Shown piece after piece: positions 25,680 through 33,841 of a stretch of 52,805 bases of DNA (position 1 is the stretch's first letter; every line of letters starts with the position of its first letter). The stretch comes from Dehalococcoidales bacterium (lineage in GTDB: Bacteria > Chloroflexota > Dehalococcoidia > Dehalococcoidales > UBA5627): the NCBI GenBank assembly GCA_041656115.1, contig JBBAED010000007.1:1-52805 (forward strand), given 5' to 3'. The notes below the pieces were generated by a model. That model ran no database searches. It was not told where the DNA came from and saw nothing but the letters and a program-made list of their open reading frames with translations. A program made the position numbers and the translations under genes.

Positions 25680-25949
25680 TTATATTTCGTGCATTGCCTT
25701 AAAGATATCTTCGCGTTGAATCCTGATTGAAAGCCCCATTTTCTCACCTTGATCATCCAGGTTTTTTGATAACCGGTCAAAGGTGATTTTGGGATTGGAT
25801 AAGTCTACCAGCATAATCATTGTGAAAATATCTTGCAGGGTCGTTTGAGTGATATCCAGGATATTGACATTGGCCTCCATCAGAATATTGCTGACGGCGG
25901 CAATAATGCCGACTCGATCTTTCCCGATTACCGTAATAATACCGCGCAT
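25680..25949 (-). CDS. ACT-domain protein (UPF0237)
   Basis: An 89-residue single ACT domain: GIITVIGKDRVGIIAAVSNI is the typical first strand-helix, with an Asp-Arg-x-Gly-Ile turn used for ligand binding, followed by ANVNILDITQTTL and a C-terminal amphipathic part. ACT domains bind amino acids and regulate enzymes as dimers. It is the first gene of the pair with the UPF0210 protein, as commonly found. A ribosome site GGGAGAAAG precedes the ATG. The ligand is unknown. Confidence 0.92.
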   Translation of the reverse strand: MRGIITVIGKDRVGIIAAVSNILMEANVNILDITQTTLQDIFTMIMLVDLSNPKITFDRLSKNLDDQGEKMGLSIRIQREDIFKAMHEI

Positions 25950-26111
25950 TTCTTTCTCCCCACAATGTTGATGGATTCAATTATACACTAAAGAGGGGAT
26001 ATTCGGCGATGTGCCGGCCATATTGGGGCAATCGAAAATAATCTAAAGGAATGATTTTCCCCAAAAAGAATGCCTTGGCGGTTAAAATCTTATCGCAACG
26101 GGAATAAAACA

Positions 26112-27125
26112 CTAATTGGTGATTGCCAAATCTTCCAATTCTTCCGCAATATCATCGGCAGCGGGGGCATACTCCCATTTCTCACAGCGGCCGCCCCAAC
26201 GTGCCAAAACCTTCCCATCCAATTTAAGCTGAGCTATCTCGCACTGGTTCGGGCAACCGGAGCATATAAACGTTGTTGTTTCGTAAACAATATCACCAAT
26301 CGAAAATCCTTTGAATTTGGATTTTTGGGCGGTAGCTTTATAGTTTTCCCAAGCGATGATTGCCGCGCCGATTGCTCCCATTACTTCATGATGCTTGGGA
26401 ACCATTATTTTCGTCCCCAATTCCTCTTCAAAAGCGCGGACAATCGCCTGGTTAAAGGCAACCCCGCCTTGGAAGATAATCGGTTCTTCAATCGTTTTTC
26501 CGAGCCCGACATTATTAATATAGTTGCGAACAAGCGCTTGACATAATCCGTAAAGGATATCCGAAGAGCTATGCCCCATTTGTTGCTTATGAATCATATC
26601 CGATTCGGCAAAGACGGTGCACCGTCCGGCAATACGAACGGGGTTCTTGCTTTTCATTGCCTCGGCGGCAAATTCTTCGATTTTAATCCCCAGCCTAAGC
26701 GCTTGGTGATCCAAAAAACTGCCTGTACCGGCGGCACATACCGTGTTCATTCCGAAATCGGTTACAACGGAATCGCGTATAATTATAATTTTGCTGTCCT
26801 GTCCGCCGATTTCCAAAATAGTTTTTACATCGGGATAAAAATGAGTGGCGGCAATGGCGTGAGCGGTTATTTCATTTTTAATAACATCGGCGCCGATAAT
26901 TTCTCCGGCCAGGTAACGCGCACTGCCGGTGGTTCCGGCCCCCCCGATTTCATAGCCCGGAGGAACCTCATCACTCATTTCGCGCATCAGTTTTTGTATC
27001 TGAACGATTGGTTTGCCGCTGGTCGGGATATAACGGTGGGCAATAAGCTCCATATCCTCGTTCATTAAAGCACATTTTACGGTTACCGAACCGACATCAA
27101 CCCCAATAAATAATTTCTTTTGCAT
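26112..27125 (-). CDS. 2-hydroxyacyl-CoA dehydratase activase-type ATPase (BadF/HgdC family)
   Basis: A 337-residue ASKHA-fold ATPase that in known systems uses ATP to push an electron into a partner dehydratase or reductase. GVDVGSVTVK (phosphate 1), EIGGQDSK and GTGSFLDHQ are present. Cys130 (NTVCAAGTG) and Cys169 (AGRCTVF) match the two cysteines that bridge a 4Fe-4S cluster across the dimer. The C-terminus has four extra cysteines, C-x2-C-x3-C at 288-295 and Cys314, a tail found in fused activases. No dehydratase alpha/beta pair is nearby; instead two DUF2229-type genes precede it (11-base gap). Electron acceptor and substrate are unknown. Confidence 0.88.
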   Translation of the reverse strand: MQKKLFIGVDVGSVTVKCALMNEDMELIAHRYIPTSGKPIVQIQKLMREMSDEVPPGYEIGGAGTTGSARYLAGEIIGADVIKNEITAHAIAATHFYPDVKTILEIGGQDSKIIIIRDSVVTDFGMNTVCAAGTGSFLDHQALRLGIKIEEFAAEAMKSKNPVRIAGRCTVFAESDMIHKQQMGHSSSDILYGLCQALVRNYINNVGLGKTIEEPIIFQGGVAFNQAIVRAFEEELGTKIMVPKHHEVMGAIGAAIIAWENYKATAQKSKFKGFSIGDIVYETTTFICSGCPNQCEIAQLKLDGKVLARWGGRCEKWEYAPAADDIAEELEDLAITN

Positions 27126-27136
27126 TGTTCCTCCAG

Positions 27137-28219
27137 TTAACGGTTAAGGCGTCCCGCCTTTTTAATTGCTATCATATCGGTAAAAGCCTCAAGCCTGGTT
27201 AACATTCCGGCTTGGGACGTTTGTTCATCACAGTAAATTGCCAGAACCGGCAAGTCTTCCTTTGTTGATGGCATTATACACTGGGCGGTACCCTCCGGCA
27301 TACATGTAAAAGGCGCAAGATGAACCATACCGTCGTAAACCCCGGTGCTAATTACCTTTTCGCCCACCGTTTCCCAACCGTCTCCGCCGATATCTCTTTT
27401 GAGATAGGGCATAGCGGCTTTATGGACGTCGCGCCATTGGTCAAGCCCGAGCGGGTTAAATAATAATCCTTTTTTGACCCAGCGTGAAAGATAAAGGCTG
27501 CGAGTGGTTGCGACCCCGAGTTTTCCGAGTTCCAGTTCTACGTCCATATTGGCATAGGGGTCAAGCACAACGTATATTTCGCCGACAACAAGTATTTTTA
27601 ACGGTTCGTAGTCCGCTATTGCTTCGATTGAACTCATTTCTTCGCCGTACTCTTTAACTACCGCTTTAAGCGAGCGGTAATCCGAGGCATCGTCAATTGC
27701 CTGCAAGCTTTTTCGGTAAATCGGGGTGGTTGTTCCCTTTACCTTTTCAACGGCGCGCATATTGTTTGCCAGGATTTCCATATCGTCAAGGGCGGTTATT
27801 TTGGCTATTCCGAACCCAAGCGCCGCAATAACCTTACGCCAAGGGGCATTGTTGGAGACACTCCTTAAGAGATTTAAAAATCCTTTAAGTTTTTCTTCCG
27901 AAAGCCCCGTAAGCATCATTTTAACGTCATAACCCATATCGCGCAGGATTTGCTCCTGAACCTTAAAATAGTATCCCATGCGGCATGTGCCGTGTCCGGT
28001 TACGTTTAGGATATGGTCCGCTCCAAGCTCTGCGGCTTCAATCATATTCCCTAAGTTAAGTTTGAAGGGGATACATACACCTTCGGGTGAATATTTGGTT
28101 GCCAGAGAAAGCGTCCTTTTATTGCATTTTGGCGGTACCACATAATCCACTCCCAGCGGGTCAAGCATGGCTTTTACGGCTATGTAAGCATTGCCGATAT
28201 GAGGGAAAGTTATGCGCAT
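27137..28219 (-). CDS. DUF2229-type, HgdB-like activase-related protein (second copy)
   Basis: A 360-residue cytosolic protein related to the subunits of 2-hydroxyacyl-CoA dehydratases and to the C-terminal part of giant fused activases. Cysteines in conserved-looking contexts (PPKCNKRTL, SPEGVCIPFK, GHGTCRMGYY, APFTCMPEGTAQCIMPS and IYCDEQTSQAGMLTRLEAF) could ligate an iron-sulfur cluster. Its start overlaps the previous gene by 10 bases, and the activase follows after 11 bases, so all three are surely expressed together. The reaction is unknown. It is a split version of a domain often found fused. Confidence 0.8.
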   Translation of the reverse strand: MRITFPHIGNAYIAVKAMLDPLGVDYVVPPKCNKRTLSLATKYSPEGVCIPFKLNLGNMIEAAELGADHILNVTGHGTCRMGYYFKVQEQILRDMGYDVKMMLTGLSEEKLKGFLNLLRSVSNNAPWRKVIAALGFGIAKITALDDMEILANNMRAVEKVKGTTTPIYRKSLQAIDDASDYRSLKAVVKEYGEEMSSIEAIADYEPLKILVVGEIYVVLDPYANMDVELELGKLGVATTRSLYLSRWVKKGLLFNPLGLDQWRDVHKAAMPYLKRDIGGDGWETVGEKVISTGVYDGMVHLAPFTCMPEGTAQCIMPSTKEDLPVLAIYCDEQTSQAGMLTRLEAFTDMIAIKKAGRLNR

Positions 28220-29214
28220 TTTTCGTTCCTCGCTTTTGCTCTTTGTATCATATCTAAAAACGCTTCAATTCGGGTTACAACACCGGCCTCTGCGGTGTGT
28301 TCTTCTACGGTTAGCCCCATAAACGGGATTCCTTCGTCCCTGGCTTGCCTTTGTACTAAGTTCATCATCAGCGAGTCGGGGCCGCAGGCAAAGGCCATTA
28401 TGCCGATTATTCCGTCAACTTTGATGCGCGTAAAATAATCGCCGGCGCCGACAACATCTTCTTCGGATTCCCAATAATTTTTGGCAAGCCCGGCAAATTG
28501 GGTATGGTTGTTATTATCGGAATTATGCGCTTCATCGGCCATTTCGGGGGTAATAATATTGGCTCCGGTTGCGCGAAGTTTTTTAATTAAATTATGGCTG
28601 ACTTGCTCGTCATACAGTATGTATGGGTGTCCGGCAATTCCGATAGTTAATCCGCTATGGTTTTTTTGCGTTACTTCAATTGTCTGCTTGTTTTCCAAAA
28701 GGCTCATTGCCTCTATTCTTGTAAGGTGATCCTTAGCGGTAATTTCATGATAACGTTTATGTACCTGCCAGGCATATTCGGCGGCTTTTTTAATCTTAAA
28801 CGGGTTTTTGGTAAAGTGTTTTCCGAGGGAATATATTTGCCGGTACAAATAGCGTTTGCCGCGGCTGTAATCAAATTCAATTTCCAATATTGGGGGTACG
28901 CCGGGAACTACCGCCTTGGCCAAATCGGGCAGCGCTAAAAAGCGGGAGCAATTATAAACCTTTTTGGCCGTACTGCGGACGACCGGAATCAAGATTTTAT
29001 CGCACTTATCGCTTAAGGAAAGAACATGCCCGATAAAGACTTTTACCGGTAAACAGGTGTCGGAAACAACCAGCAAGGCCCCTTGTAAAATCAGTTCTTG
29101 GTTAGTTTCTTCCGAAACAACAACCTCGGCTCCGAGTTGTTTTAAAAAAGTACTCCACATCGGAAAATACTTGTAGTAGAGCAAAGCTCTGGGTATTCCT
29201 ACTTTACAGCTCAT
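28210..29214 (-). CDS. DUF2229-type, HgdB-like activase-related protein (first copy)
   Basis: A 334-residue protein beginning SCKVGIPRALLYYKYFPMW, the typical opening of DUF2229. Conserved cysteines appear in VVSDTCLPVKVFIGH, KVYNCSRFLALP and AFACGPDSLMMN, and the end (GLTVEEHTAEAGVVTRIEAF) parallels the end of the next protein, showing that the two are paralogous modules. In other genomes these modules are joined to the activase in one long chain. It lies 27 bases after the TetR gene. A partner for the activase in ATP-driven electron transfer is a reasonable inference; the substrate is unknown. Confidence 0.8.
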   Translation of the reverse strand: MSCKVGIPRALLYYKYFPMWSTFLKQLGAEVVVSEETNQELILQGALLVVSDTCLPVKVFIGHVLSLSDKCDKILIPVVRSTAKKVYNCSRFLALPDLAKAVVPGVPPILEIEFDYSRGKRYLYRQIYSLGKHFTKNPFKIKKAAEYAWQVHKRYHEITAKDHLTRIEAMSLLENKQTIEVTQKNHSGLTIGIAGHPYILYDEQVSHNLIKKLRATGANIITPEMADEAHNSDNNNHTQFAGLAKNYWESEEDVVGAGDYFTRIKVDGIIGIMAFACGPDSLMMNLVQRQARDEGIPFMGLTVEEHTAEAGVVTRIEAFLDMIQRAKARNEKCA

Positions 29215-29241
29215 TTTTTCCTCTCGATATAATGTGAAAAA

Positions 29242-29880
29242 TTAAACTGTAACAATGTCCGGGCAGGCATCGTTACCTTCTATTCCGTCTAAAAAACTGT
29301 CTACCGATTCTTCGATAAACCGTTTATCACTCAGATTGCTTGATTGGAAAGCATCTTTGGTGAAATTAAACATCAATATAATGGCAAGAATGCAGCGGGC
29401 AGAAACCTCGGTGTTATGAGGTTTTAATTCGCCGGTCTCGATTCTTGACAATAAAAACTGCTGCAATATTAATGAACATTCGTTTGATAAATTACCCCAA
29501 ACCCTTTTAACCTCGGCATTCGAGTGGGCTTCCTGTAAAAATATTTTGGCGGCATCGTTTTCGCGTGTAAACATACTTGAGAATTCGATGGCGATATTCT
29601 TTAAAACCTTACGGCACGGTTCTTCCGGGTTTGTTAAAATTGCTCTTAATTGCGGCAGAAAACTGTGTTTTTCAACTACCGCTTCCAACAGTTTTTCCTT
29701 GCTGGGGAAGTAGTGATACATAAGCCCGTCCGATATACCGGCACTGCAAGCAATATCTTTGACTGTAGTCCCCGCAAAACCCTTGTGCGCAAACACCGAA
29801 AGAGCGGTATCCAGAATTTGGGTGCGCCTCTCTTCCGTTTGGATCTTTCTTAAGTTAGGCTTTGTTTTATTCGTTTTCAT
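29242..29880 (-). CDS. TetR-family transcriptional regulator
   Basis: A 212-residue TetR regulator. The helix-turn-helix is near residues 20-60 (RRTQILDTALSVFAHKGFAG, TTVKDIACSAGISDGLMYHYF), followed by an all-helical ligand domain. The open frame reaches ATG 29910, but that codon lies between the -35 and -10 elements, so ATG 29880 is the better start; it has almost no leader and no clear Shine-Dalgarno site. A perfect 8-4-8 palindrome overlaps this start codon. Being first in line with three genes of the activase system suggests that it controls them and itself. Confidence 0.9.
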   Translation of the reverse strand: MKTNKTKPNLRKIQTEERRTQILDTALSVFAHKGFAGTTVKDIACSAGISDGLMYHYFPSKEKLLEAVVEKHSFLPQLRAILTNPEEPCRKVLKNIAIEFSSMFTRENDAAKIFLQEAHSNAEVKRVWGNLSNECSLILQQFLLSRIETGELKPHNTEVSARCILAIILMFNFTKDAFQSSNLSDKRFIEESVDSFLDGIEGNDACPDIVTV

Positions 29881-29897
29881 TGAATTAGCATTCAATG
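29878..29897. promoter_or_regulatory. Palindromic operator at the TetR start codon
   Basis: CATTGAAT-TAGC-ATTCAATG is a perfect 8-bp inverted repeat with a 4-base centre, placed between the -10 element and the start codon (it includes the ATG). Half the sequence (AATGCTAA on the minus strand) is repeated 16 bases upstream across the -10. This is the usual size and place for an autoregulatory TetR operator. Confidence 0.65.
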
Positions 29898-29900
29898 AAA

Positions 29901-29929
29901 ATGTTAGCATTCTAAAGGTGTAATGTCAA
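29901..29929 (-). promoter_or_regulatory. Promoter of the tetR-activase operon
   Basis: On the minus strand TTGACA (29929-29924), 17 bases, TAACAT (29906-29901). The predicted start near 29895 falls in the palindromic operator. Confidence 0.6.
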
Positions 29930-29995
29930 GACCGGACGCTTAAAATAGTTATTTACTAAGTTTGTTTGAATTCTGTAAAACTTTGGGGCTGTCTT

Positions 29996-30343
29996 CTATT
30001 CAAAATCCTTGGGAACGCCGCAAATCATTACAAAGTCATCGGTCGCCGAGGTGTTTTTATACTGATGCTTTTCATTCGCCAAAACCAGCGCAAAATCGCC
30101 TTCTTTTACGGTAAACTCACCGTTTTCGGTAACCAGCGCACCCTCTCCGCTTATTACATAGTTCATATGTTCGTAGGGGTGGATGTGGTAGGGGGTATGT
30201 CCGCCCGGGCTAACCGTAAAAACCCTAAACGAAAAAACGGGAGCGCCGTTTTCCCTCGATAGCGGTATTTGTTTAAATACGTCTTTCGCTCCTTCCATCT
30301 GAGCGGCAAACTTTGTGGTTTTAGCAAGGTTGGTTATGTACAT
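29996..30343 (-). CDS. Small cupin-domain protein
   Basis: A 115-residue single cupin barrel. The first cupin motif is clear in GGHTPYHIHPYEHMNYVISGEG (His residues and a Glu as metal ligands, shown in parts), with the second motif around ANEKHQYKNTS. It starts at ATG 30343 after TTGGAGGG. Proteins of this size bind a metal and act as sensors, isomerases or dioxygenases; the substrate cannot be told. It is co-directional with the phosphoesterase gene upstream but separated by 92 bases. Confidence 0.85.
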   Translation of the reverse strand: MYITNLAKTTKFAAQMEGAKDVFKQIPLSRENGAPVFSFRVFTVSPGGHTPYHIHPYEHMNYVISGEGALVTENGEFTVKEGDFALVLANEKHQYKNTSATDDFVMICGVPKDFE

Positions 30344-30435
30344 AATCCCTCCAAAAGCAGTCGGTGTTTACAAATAAATTATATCGCTATTATCGGTAAC
30401 AAACAACAGAAAAGGCTTTCGGTCAAATGTTGTGG

Positions 30436-31842
30436 CTAGCGGTTATTAACAATGGTTAGCTCGTAGAGCGGTCTGAAATCGGGGTCGCGAAAAACTAACG
30501 TACATTCATTGTTTTCAATAGTTATATCAATAAATGCGTATTTGTTTTCGGAATTCCAAATACTAAAAGGTGAAATATAGGTAGGCTCAGGCTCCGATAA
30601 ACCGCCGAAGGCGCCGCAGACGGCATAGGTAACCCCGTTACTTTCCAATACCTCTGTTTTGTGGGCGTGCCCCGAACAAACCAGGTCAACTTTGTATTTA
30701 TTAAAGATCGGGGTAATTTTATCGATTGTTTCTTCGTTATCGAACCATTCCCATCCGTAGTAAGAGATTCCCGAGGCGTAGTAAAAGCCGTGGCTTAAGA
30801 TAATAGTCCAATCATCGGCGGATATACTTTCCAGTTCTTCTTCCAGCCATTGCGCCTGTTTAGCGCTAAAACTCTCTGCACTCCATTCCACATCCAAGAC
30901 AAAAAGATGAATATTTCCCATATCAATTCTATTCCATAAACTCGTTTTTTCGTCCGCACCGATTTTTGAGGGAGCGACATATTTAAAGTGATTGCCAAAC
31001 CCCGCAAACAGGGTATCGTGGTTGCCGGCGGCATAGACGGTGGGGATATTGGCGGTAACGGAATTAAAAGAATGCAGGGCTTGGTTCCATTGGCTGCTTA
31101 CAAATCCGTATTCAACAAGATCCCCCAGGTAACAAAACAAATCAAAATTGTTATTCGGGTTAGCAATTGCGCTAAGCATCGCTTCCGTTAAATCGTTGCG
31201 CGCATCCGATGCTCCGTAATGCGCATCAGAGGCAACGGCAAAGTGCAATTGTTCGGGCTTTGGTGTTGAAAAATAGATTGGGGTGTTATTATTAAGCCGA
31301 TAAAAATAATCGGTACCCGGTTTTAAATCGGTTAATTTAAAAAAGTGTTTGTTGGTTCTTTTATCTTCGGTAAGCGTGATAATATTGTCGTCATTACCCC
31401 ACGTCAGGCTCATTTCGGCGGTGGTTTTTGCGGTTGTGAAATAGATTGCCATATCAGGGATATTGTATTCTCCGTTACTTCCGGTTAAGAGGAGTTGGGG
31501 CGGGGTATCAACAAAGCGCGGTGAAAATACCCCGCTTAAAGTTGAAAACAACAGAATCGGTAAAATTACAGCCGGAATTGCAAGTGTTACGGCCGGTATC
31601 GATAATCGGAGGAGCCTTCCGCCGTTTTTTCTAACCTTAATCCAGATGTATAAAAGCCCCAATATCGGCAGAATCAGAGCAATTACCCCAAAAACCGCAA
31701 AAACAATCTTAAAAAATCCGTTGACATGGTAAAGCCCGTAGGTTCCGTGTTGGGAAAAGGCCCATATAAAAAAGATTATAATCAAAAAAGAGCCGATAAA
31801 GGCGATAATTCCGGGGAAAAACTTTTTCAAAACTTGTATCAT
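30436..31842 (-). CDS. Membrane-anchored metallophosphoesterase (purple acid phosphatase-like)
   Basis: A 468-residue protein with three N-terminal membrane helices (about residues 8-105), a fibronectin-like domain with the purple-acid-phosphatase style TYFFYRL region (about 120-195) and a calcineurin-type phosphoesterase domain. Metal-binding motifs in order: ASDAHYG (D-x-H), YLGDLVEYG (GD-x2-E), AAGNHDTLF (GNHD), ILSHGFYY (H) and CSGHAHKTE (GH-x-H). The catalytic domain should face outside the cytoplasm. It has its own promoter (31874-31902). The substrate is unknown: nucleotide, phosphoester or protein. Confidence 0.88.
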   Translation of the reverse strand: MIQVLKKFFPGIIAFIGSFLIIIFFIWAFSQHGTYGLYHVNGFFKIVFAVFGVIALILPILGLLYIWIKVRKNGGRLLRLSIPAVTLAIPAVILPILLFSTLSGVFSPRFVDTPPQLLLTGSNGEYNIPDMAIYFTTAKTTAEMSLTWGNDDNIITLTEDKRTNKHFFKLTDLKPGTDYFYRLNNNTPIYFSTPKPEQLHFAVASDAHYGASDARNDLTEAMLSAIANPNNNFDLFCYLGDLVEYGFVSSQWNQALHSFNSVTANIPTVYAAGNHDTLFAGFGNHFKYVAPSKIGADEKTSLWNRIDMGNIHLFVLDVEWSAESFSAKQAQWLEEELESISADDWTIILSHGFYYASGISYYGWEWFDNEETIDKITPIFNKYKVDLVCSGHAHKTEVLESNGVTYAVCGAFGGLSEPEPTYISPFSIWNSENKYAFIDITIENNECTLVFRDPDFRPLYELTIVNNR

Positions 31843-31873
31843 TTGGTTAATTTAATCCGTTCTGTGTGAGCAT

Positions 31874-31902
31874 ATAGTAGGGAGAATTGAGATTTGTGTC
31901 AA
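31874..31902 (-). promoter_or_regulatory. Promoter of the metallophosphoesterase gene
   Basis: On the minus strand TTGACA (31902-31897), 17 bases, TACTAT (31879-31874); the start near 31867 is about 25 bases before the ATG. The rest of the 236-base divergent gap before rubredoxin is AT-rich, and I could not fix the rubredoxin promoter. Confidence 0.6.
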
Positions 31903-32078
31903 GAAAAACATTGCCAACGGTAAATTATATTGCATAACTAATAAAAAATTTTTTCTCAAACGTGTTTAAAATCACATTTTACGGGCGCTTATTTTGGTAT
32001 ATTGTTATTAAGGAACAACAAGGGTAAAATATAACCTGCGTAATCAAAATAAAACAGTCTTTAAGGAGTAAGCTTATA

Positions 32079-32240
32079 ATGTCAAAATATGTTTGTATTG
32101 CTTGCGGTTGGATTTATGACCCCGCTCTGGGCGACCCCGACAGCGGAATAGAGCCGGGAACGGCGTTTGAAGATATCCCCGACAGCTGGGTTTGCCCTGT
32201 GTGCGGTGTATCAAAAGATATGTTTGAAATAGTTGATTAA
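32079..32240 (+). CDS. Rubredoxin
   Basis: A 53-residue rubredoxin. Two Cys-x2-Cys-Gly knuckles (Cys6/Cys9 in YVCIACGWIY and Cys39/Cys42 in WVCPVCGVSK) bind one iron, and the aromatic core residues (Tyr4, Trp11, Trp37) are in the right places. The start ATG 32079 follows TAAGGAG. The FprA gene begins 31 bases downstream, and rubredoxin is the classical electron donor to that enzyme, so the two form an oxygen or nitric-oxide scavenging unit in the cytosol. It is among the clearest calls in the window. Confidence 0.97.
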   Translation: MSKYVCIACGWIYDPALGDPDSGIEPGTAFEDIPDSWVCPVCGVSKDMFEIVD

Positions 32241-32271
32241 GAACATCAATTAAAAAACAAGGAGGGATTTG

Positions 32272-33462
32272 ATGGTAACTCAGATTGCGGAAAATGTTTA
32301 TTGGGTCGGTGTTGTGGATTGGTCGTTAAAACATTTCCACGGGCACGAGCTTTCCACTCATCGCGGGTCGTCATATAATGCTTATCTGATTATTGATGAG
32401 AAGGTGGTACTCGTTGATACGGTGTGGACCCCGTTCCAGGACCAACTAATTGAGAATATACGCGAGATTATCGATCCTGAGAAGATTGATATTGTTGTTG
32501 CCAATCATGCCGAGATTGACCATTCCGGCGGGCTTCCGGCCATAATGCGCTATGCCAAAAACGCCACGGTTGTAGTATCACAAAAGGGCAAGGAAAGTAT
32601 CGAAGGGCATTTTCACCAGCCGTGGAATTTCCAAACAGTCAAAACCGGCGATAAAATCAATATCGGCAAACACGATCTCGTTTTTGTTGAAGCGCCGATG
32701 CTGCACTGGCCCGATAGCATGTTTACCTATTTAACCGGTAAAAATATCTTGATGCCCAATGATGCGTTCGGTCAGCACTATGCCACTTCGTCGCTTTATA
32801 ACGATGAAGTTGACCAGGAAGAACTTTACGAAGAAGCCTTAAAATATTATGCCAATATTTTGACGCCTTTCAGTAAGCTGGTGTTAAGAAAAATCGACGA
32901 AGTTCTGGCGTTGGGGCTGCCGGTTGATATGATTGCCCCCAGCCATGGTGTGATATGGCGCAAAAACCCTTTACAGATTGTTGAGAAGTATCAGGAATGG
33001 GCCTCACAGGTACCTGAGCAGAGTGCCGTTATTGTTTACGACACAATGTGGGAGGGGACACGCCATATGGCTGAAGCTATCGGTGAAGGGCTTGCCGCAG
33101 AAGGAGTCCCTTACAAGATATTCCATGCCGGCTTAACCGACAGAAACGATATTGCTACCGAATTATTTAAAACAAAGGCAATCATTGTCGGGTCGCCCAC
33201 TTTTAACCAGGGGGTTCTGCCGACTTTAGCGCCCGTTTTAGAGGATTTAAGGGGCTTGAAGTTCCAGAATAAAATCGGAGCCGCTTTTGGCACATACGGC
33301 TGGAGCGGGGAAAGCCCCAAAATTATTGAAGAACATCTTAATAAGTGTAATATTGCGGTTGTTGCGGAAAGCGTAAAAGCGAAATGGCAACCGAAGCCCG
33401 AGGAACTGGCACAGTGCCGCGAAATGGGAGCGGCGGTAGCTAAGGCCGTTAAAGCAGAATAA
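32272..33462 (+). CDS. fprA: Flavodiiron protein (FprA/ROO type, oxygen or NO reductase)
   Basis: A 396-residue A-type flavodiiron protein that reduces oxygen to water, or NO to N2O, with electrons from rubredoxin. The metallo-beta-lactamase-like half carries all diiron ligands: His79, Glu81, Asp83, His84 (NHAEIDHSGG), His145, Asp164 and His225. The C-terminal flavodoxin domain (about 255-395) starts with VIVYDTMWEGTRHMAEAI, the FMN phosphate loop, and includes GSPTFNQGVLPTLAP and GTYGWSGE. ATG 32272 is preferred to TTG 32269 because GGAGGG is then 5 bases away. The gene follows rubredoxin and ends at a strong terminator. Confidence 0.96.
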   Translation: MVTQIAENVYWVGVVDWSLKHFHGHELSTHRGSSYNAYLIIDEKVVLVDTVWTPFQDQLIENIREIIDPEKIDIVVANHAEIDHSGGLPAIMRYAKNATVVVSQKGKESIEGHFHQPWNFQTVKTGDKINIGKHDLVFVEAPMLHWPDSMFTYLTGKNILMPNDAFGQHYATSSLYNDEVDQEELYEEALKYYANILTPFSKLVLRKIDEVLALGLPVDMIAPSHGVIWRKNPLQIVEKYQEWASQVPEQSAVIVYDTMWEGTRHMAEAIGEGLAAEGVPYKIFHAGLTDRNDIATELFKTKAIIVGSPTFNQGVLPTLAPVLEDLRGLKFQNKIGAAFGTYGWSGESPKIIEEHLNKCNIAVVAESVKAKWQPKPEELAQCREMGAAVAKAVKAE

Positions 33463-33496
33463 AATCTCCGTAATAAAAAAGAAGTGTTTAACATTA

Positions 33497-33530
33497 AAAA
33501 AACCGTGCAAAACGCACGGTTTTTTGTTTT
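33497..33530. terminator. Bidirectional terminator between fprA and the small His/Cys gene
   Basis: A 12-bp stem (AAAAAACCGTGC with GCACGGTTTTTT, loop of 5) has T-runs on both strands, so it can end both the fprA transcript (plus) and that of the 56-residue gene that stops at 33540 (minus). Confidence 0.88.
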
Positions 33531-33539
33531 CCGGTTGAG

Positions 33540-33710
33540 TTAAGAATCCATTTTATAAATATTATCGCTTACGGTAACACACTCCTCGGACACCTGATGG
33601 CAGTGCGTTGCAACTTGTTGTAAGTGATACGCCTCGGCGTCAAGGCAATTGGCAAGCAGTTTCATTTTTTCTTCGTATTCGGCGAAAGCTTTTTGAATAG
33701 TTTCTAACAA
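33540..33710 (-). CDS. Small His/Cys-containing helical protein of unknown function (56 residues)
   Basis: A small gene on the minus strand starting with TTG (33710-33708), preceded by a strong AAGGAAGG. It encodes an acidic, fully helical-looking protein with Cys22, Cys37 and Cys44 and histidines His29, His36 and His38; the centre reads VATHCHQVSEEC. These could bind a metal or cofactor, or form a coiled coil. It has its own promoter, two leader hairpins and a terminator, which support a real gene. It lies convergent to rubredoxin-fprA. I do not recognise the family. Confidence 0.65.
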   Translation of the reverse strand: MLETIQKAFAEYEEKMKLLANCLDAEAYHLQQVATHCHQVSEECVTVSDNIYKMDS

Positions 33711-33738
33711 GTTAAACCTTCCTTTTACGCTGGTTTGT

Positions 33739-33766
33739 TTTAATCCGATAAAGCCTTCGGATTAAA
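33739..33766 (-). other. Leader hairpin before the small His/Cys gene
   Basis: A perfect 10-bp stem (TTTAATCCGA with TCGGATTAAA) and 8-base loop lies between the terminator-like hairpin 33768-33796 and the ribosome site. It is too far from a T-run to be a terminator itself, so it may be a regulatory leader structure or an RNA stabiliser. Confidence 0.5.
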
Positions 33767-33767
33767 T

Positions 33768-33796
33768 AAAAACCCGCCTCCAAAAGGTGGGTTTTT
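33768..33796 (-). terminator. Terminator-like hairpin (end of SHOCT-like operon; possible attenuator)
   Basis: AAAAACCCGCCT pairs with AGGTGGGTTTTT (one G-T pair), giving a 12-bp stem and a T-tract of five or more on the minus strand. It ends the operon that stops at 33842. Because the promoter at 33810-33839 starts transcripts just before it, it also lies at the very 5' end of the small-protein mRNA and could act as an attenuator. Confidence 0.7.
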
Positions 33797-33809
33797 ACGA
33801 TAGTGAACA

Positions 33810-33839
33810 AATATACAACGGAATATTAAGCGCTGTCAA
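33810..33839 (-). promoter_or_regulatory. Promoter of the small His/Cys gene
   Basis: On the minus strand TTGACA (33839-33834), 18 bases, TATATT (33815-33810), placed just after the stop of the SHOCT-like gene. The start near 33803 gives a structured leader of about 93 bases. Confidence 0.55.
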
Positions 33840-33841
33840 AT

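Noticed and set aside
26070..27068. Two long plus-strand frames (158 and 165 codons) opposite the activase
   Set aside because: They are antisense shadows; the minus-strand gene has all activase motifs.
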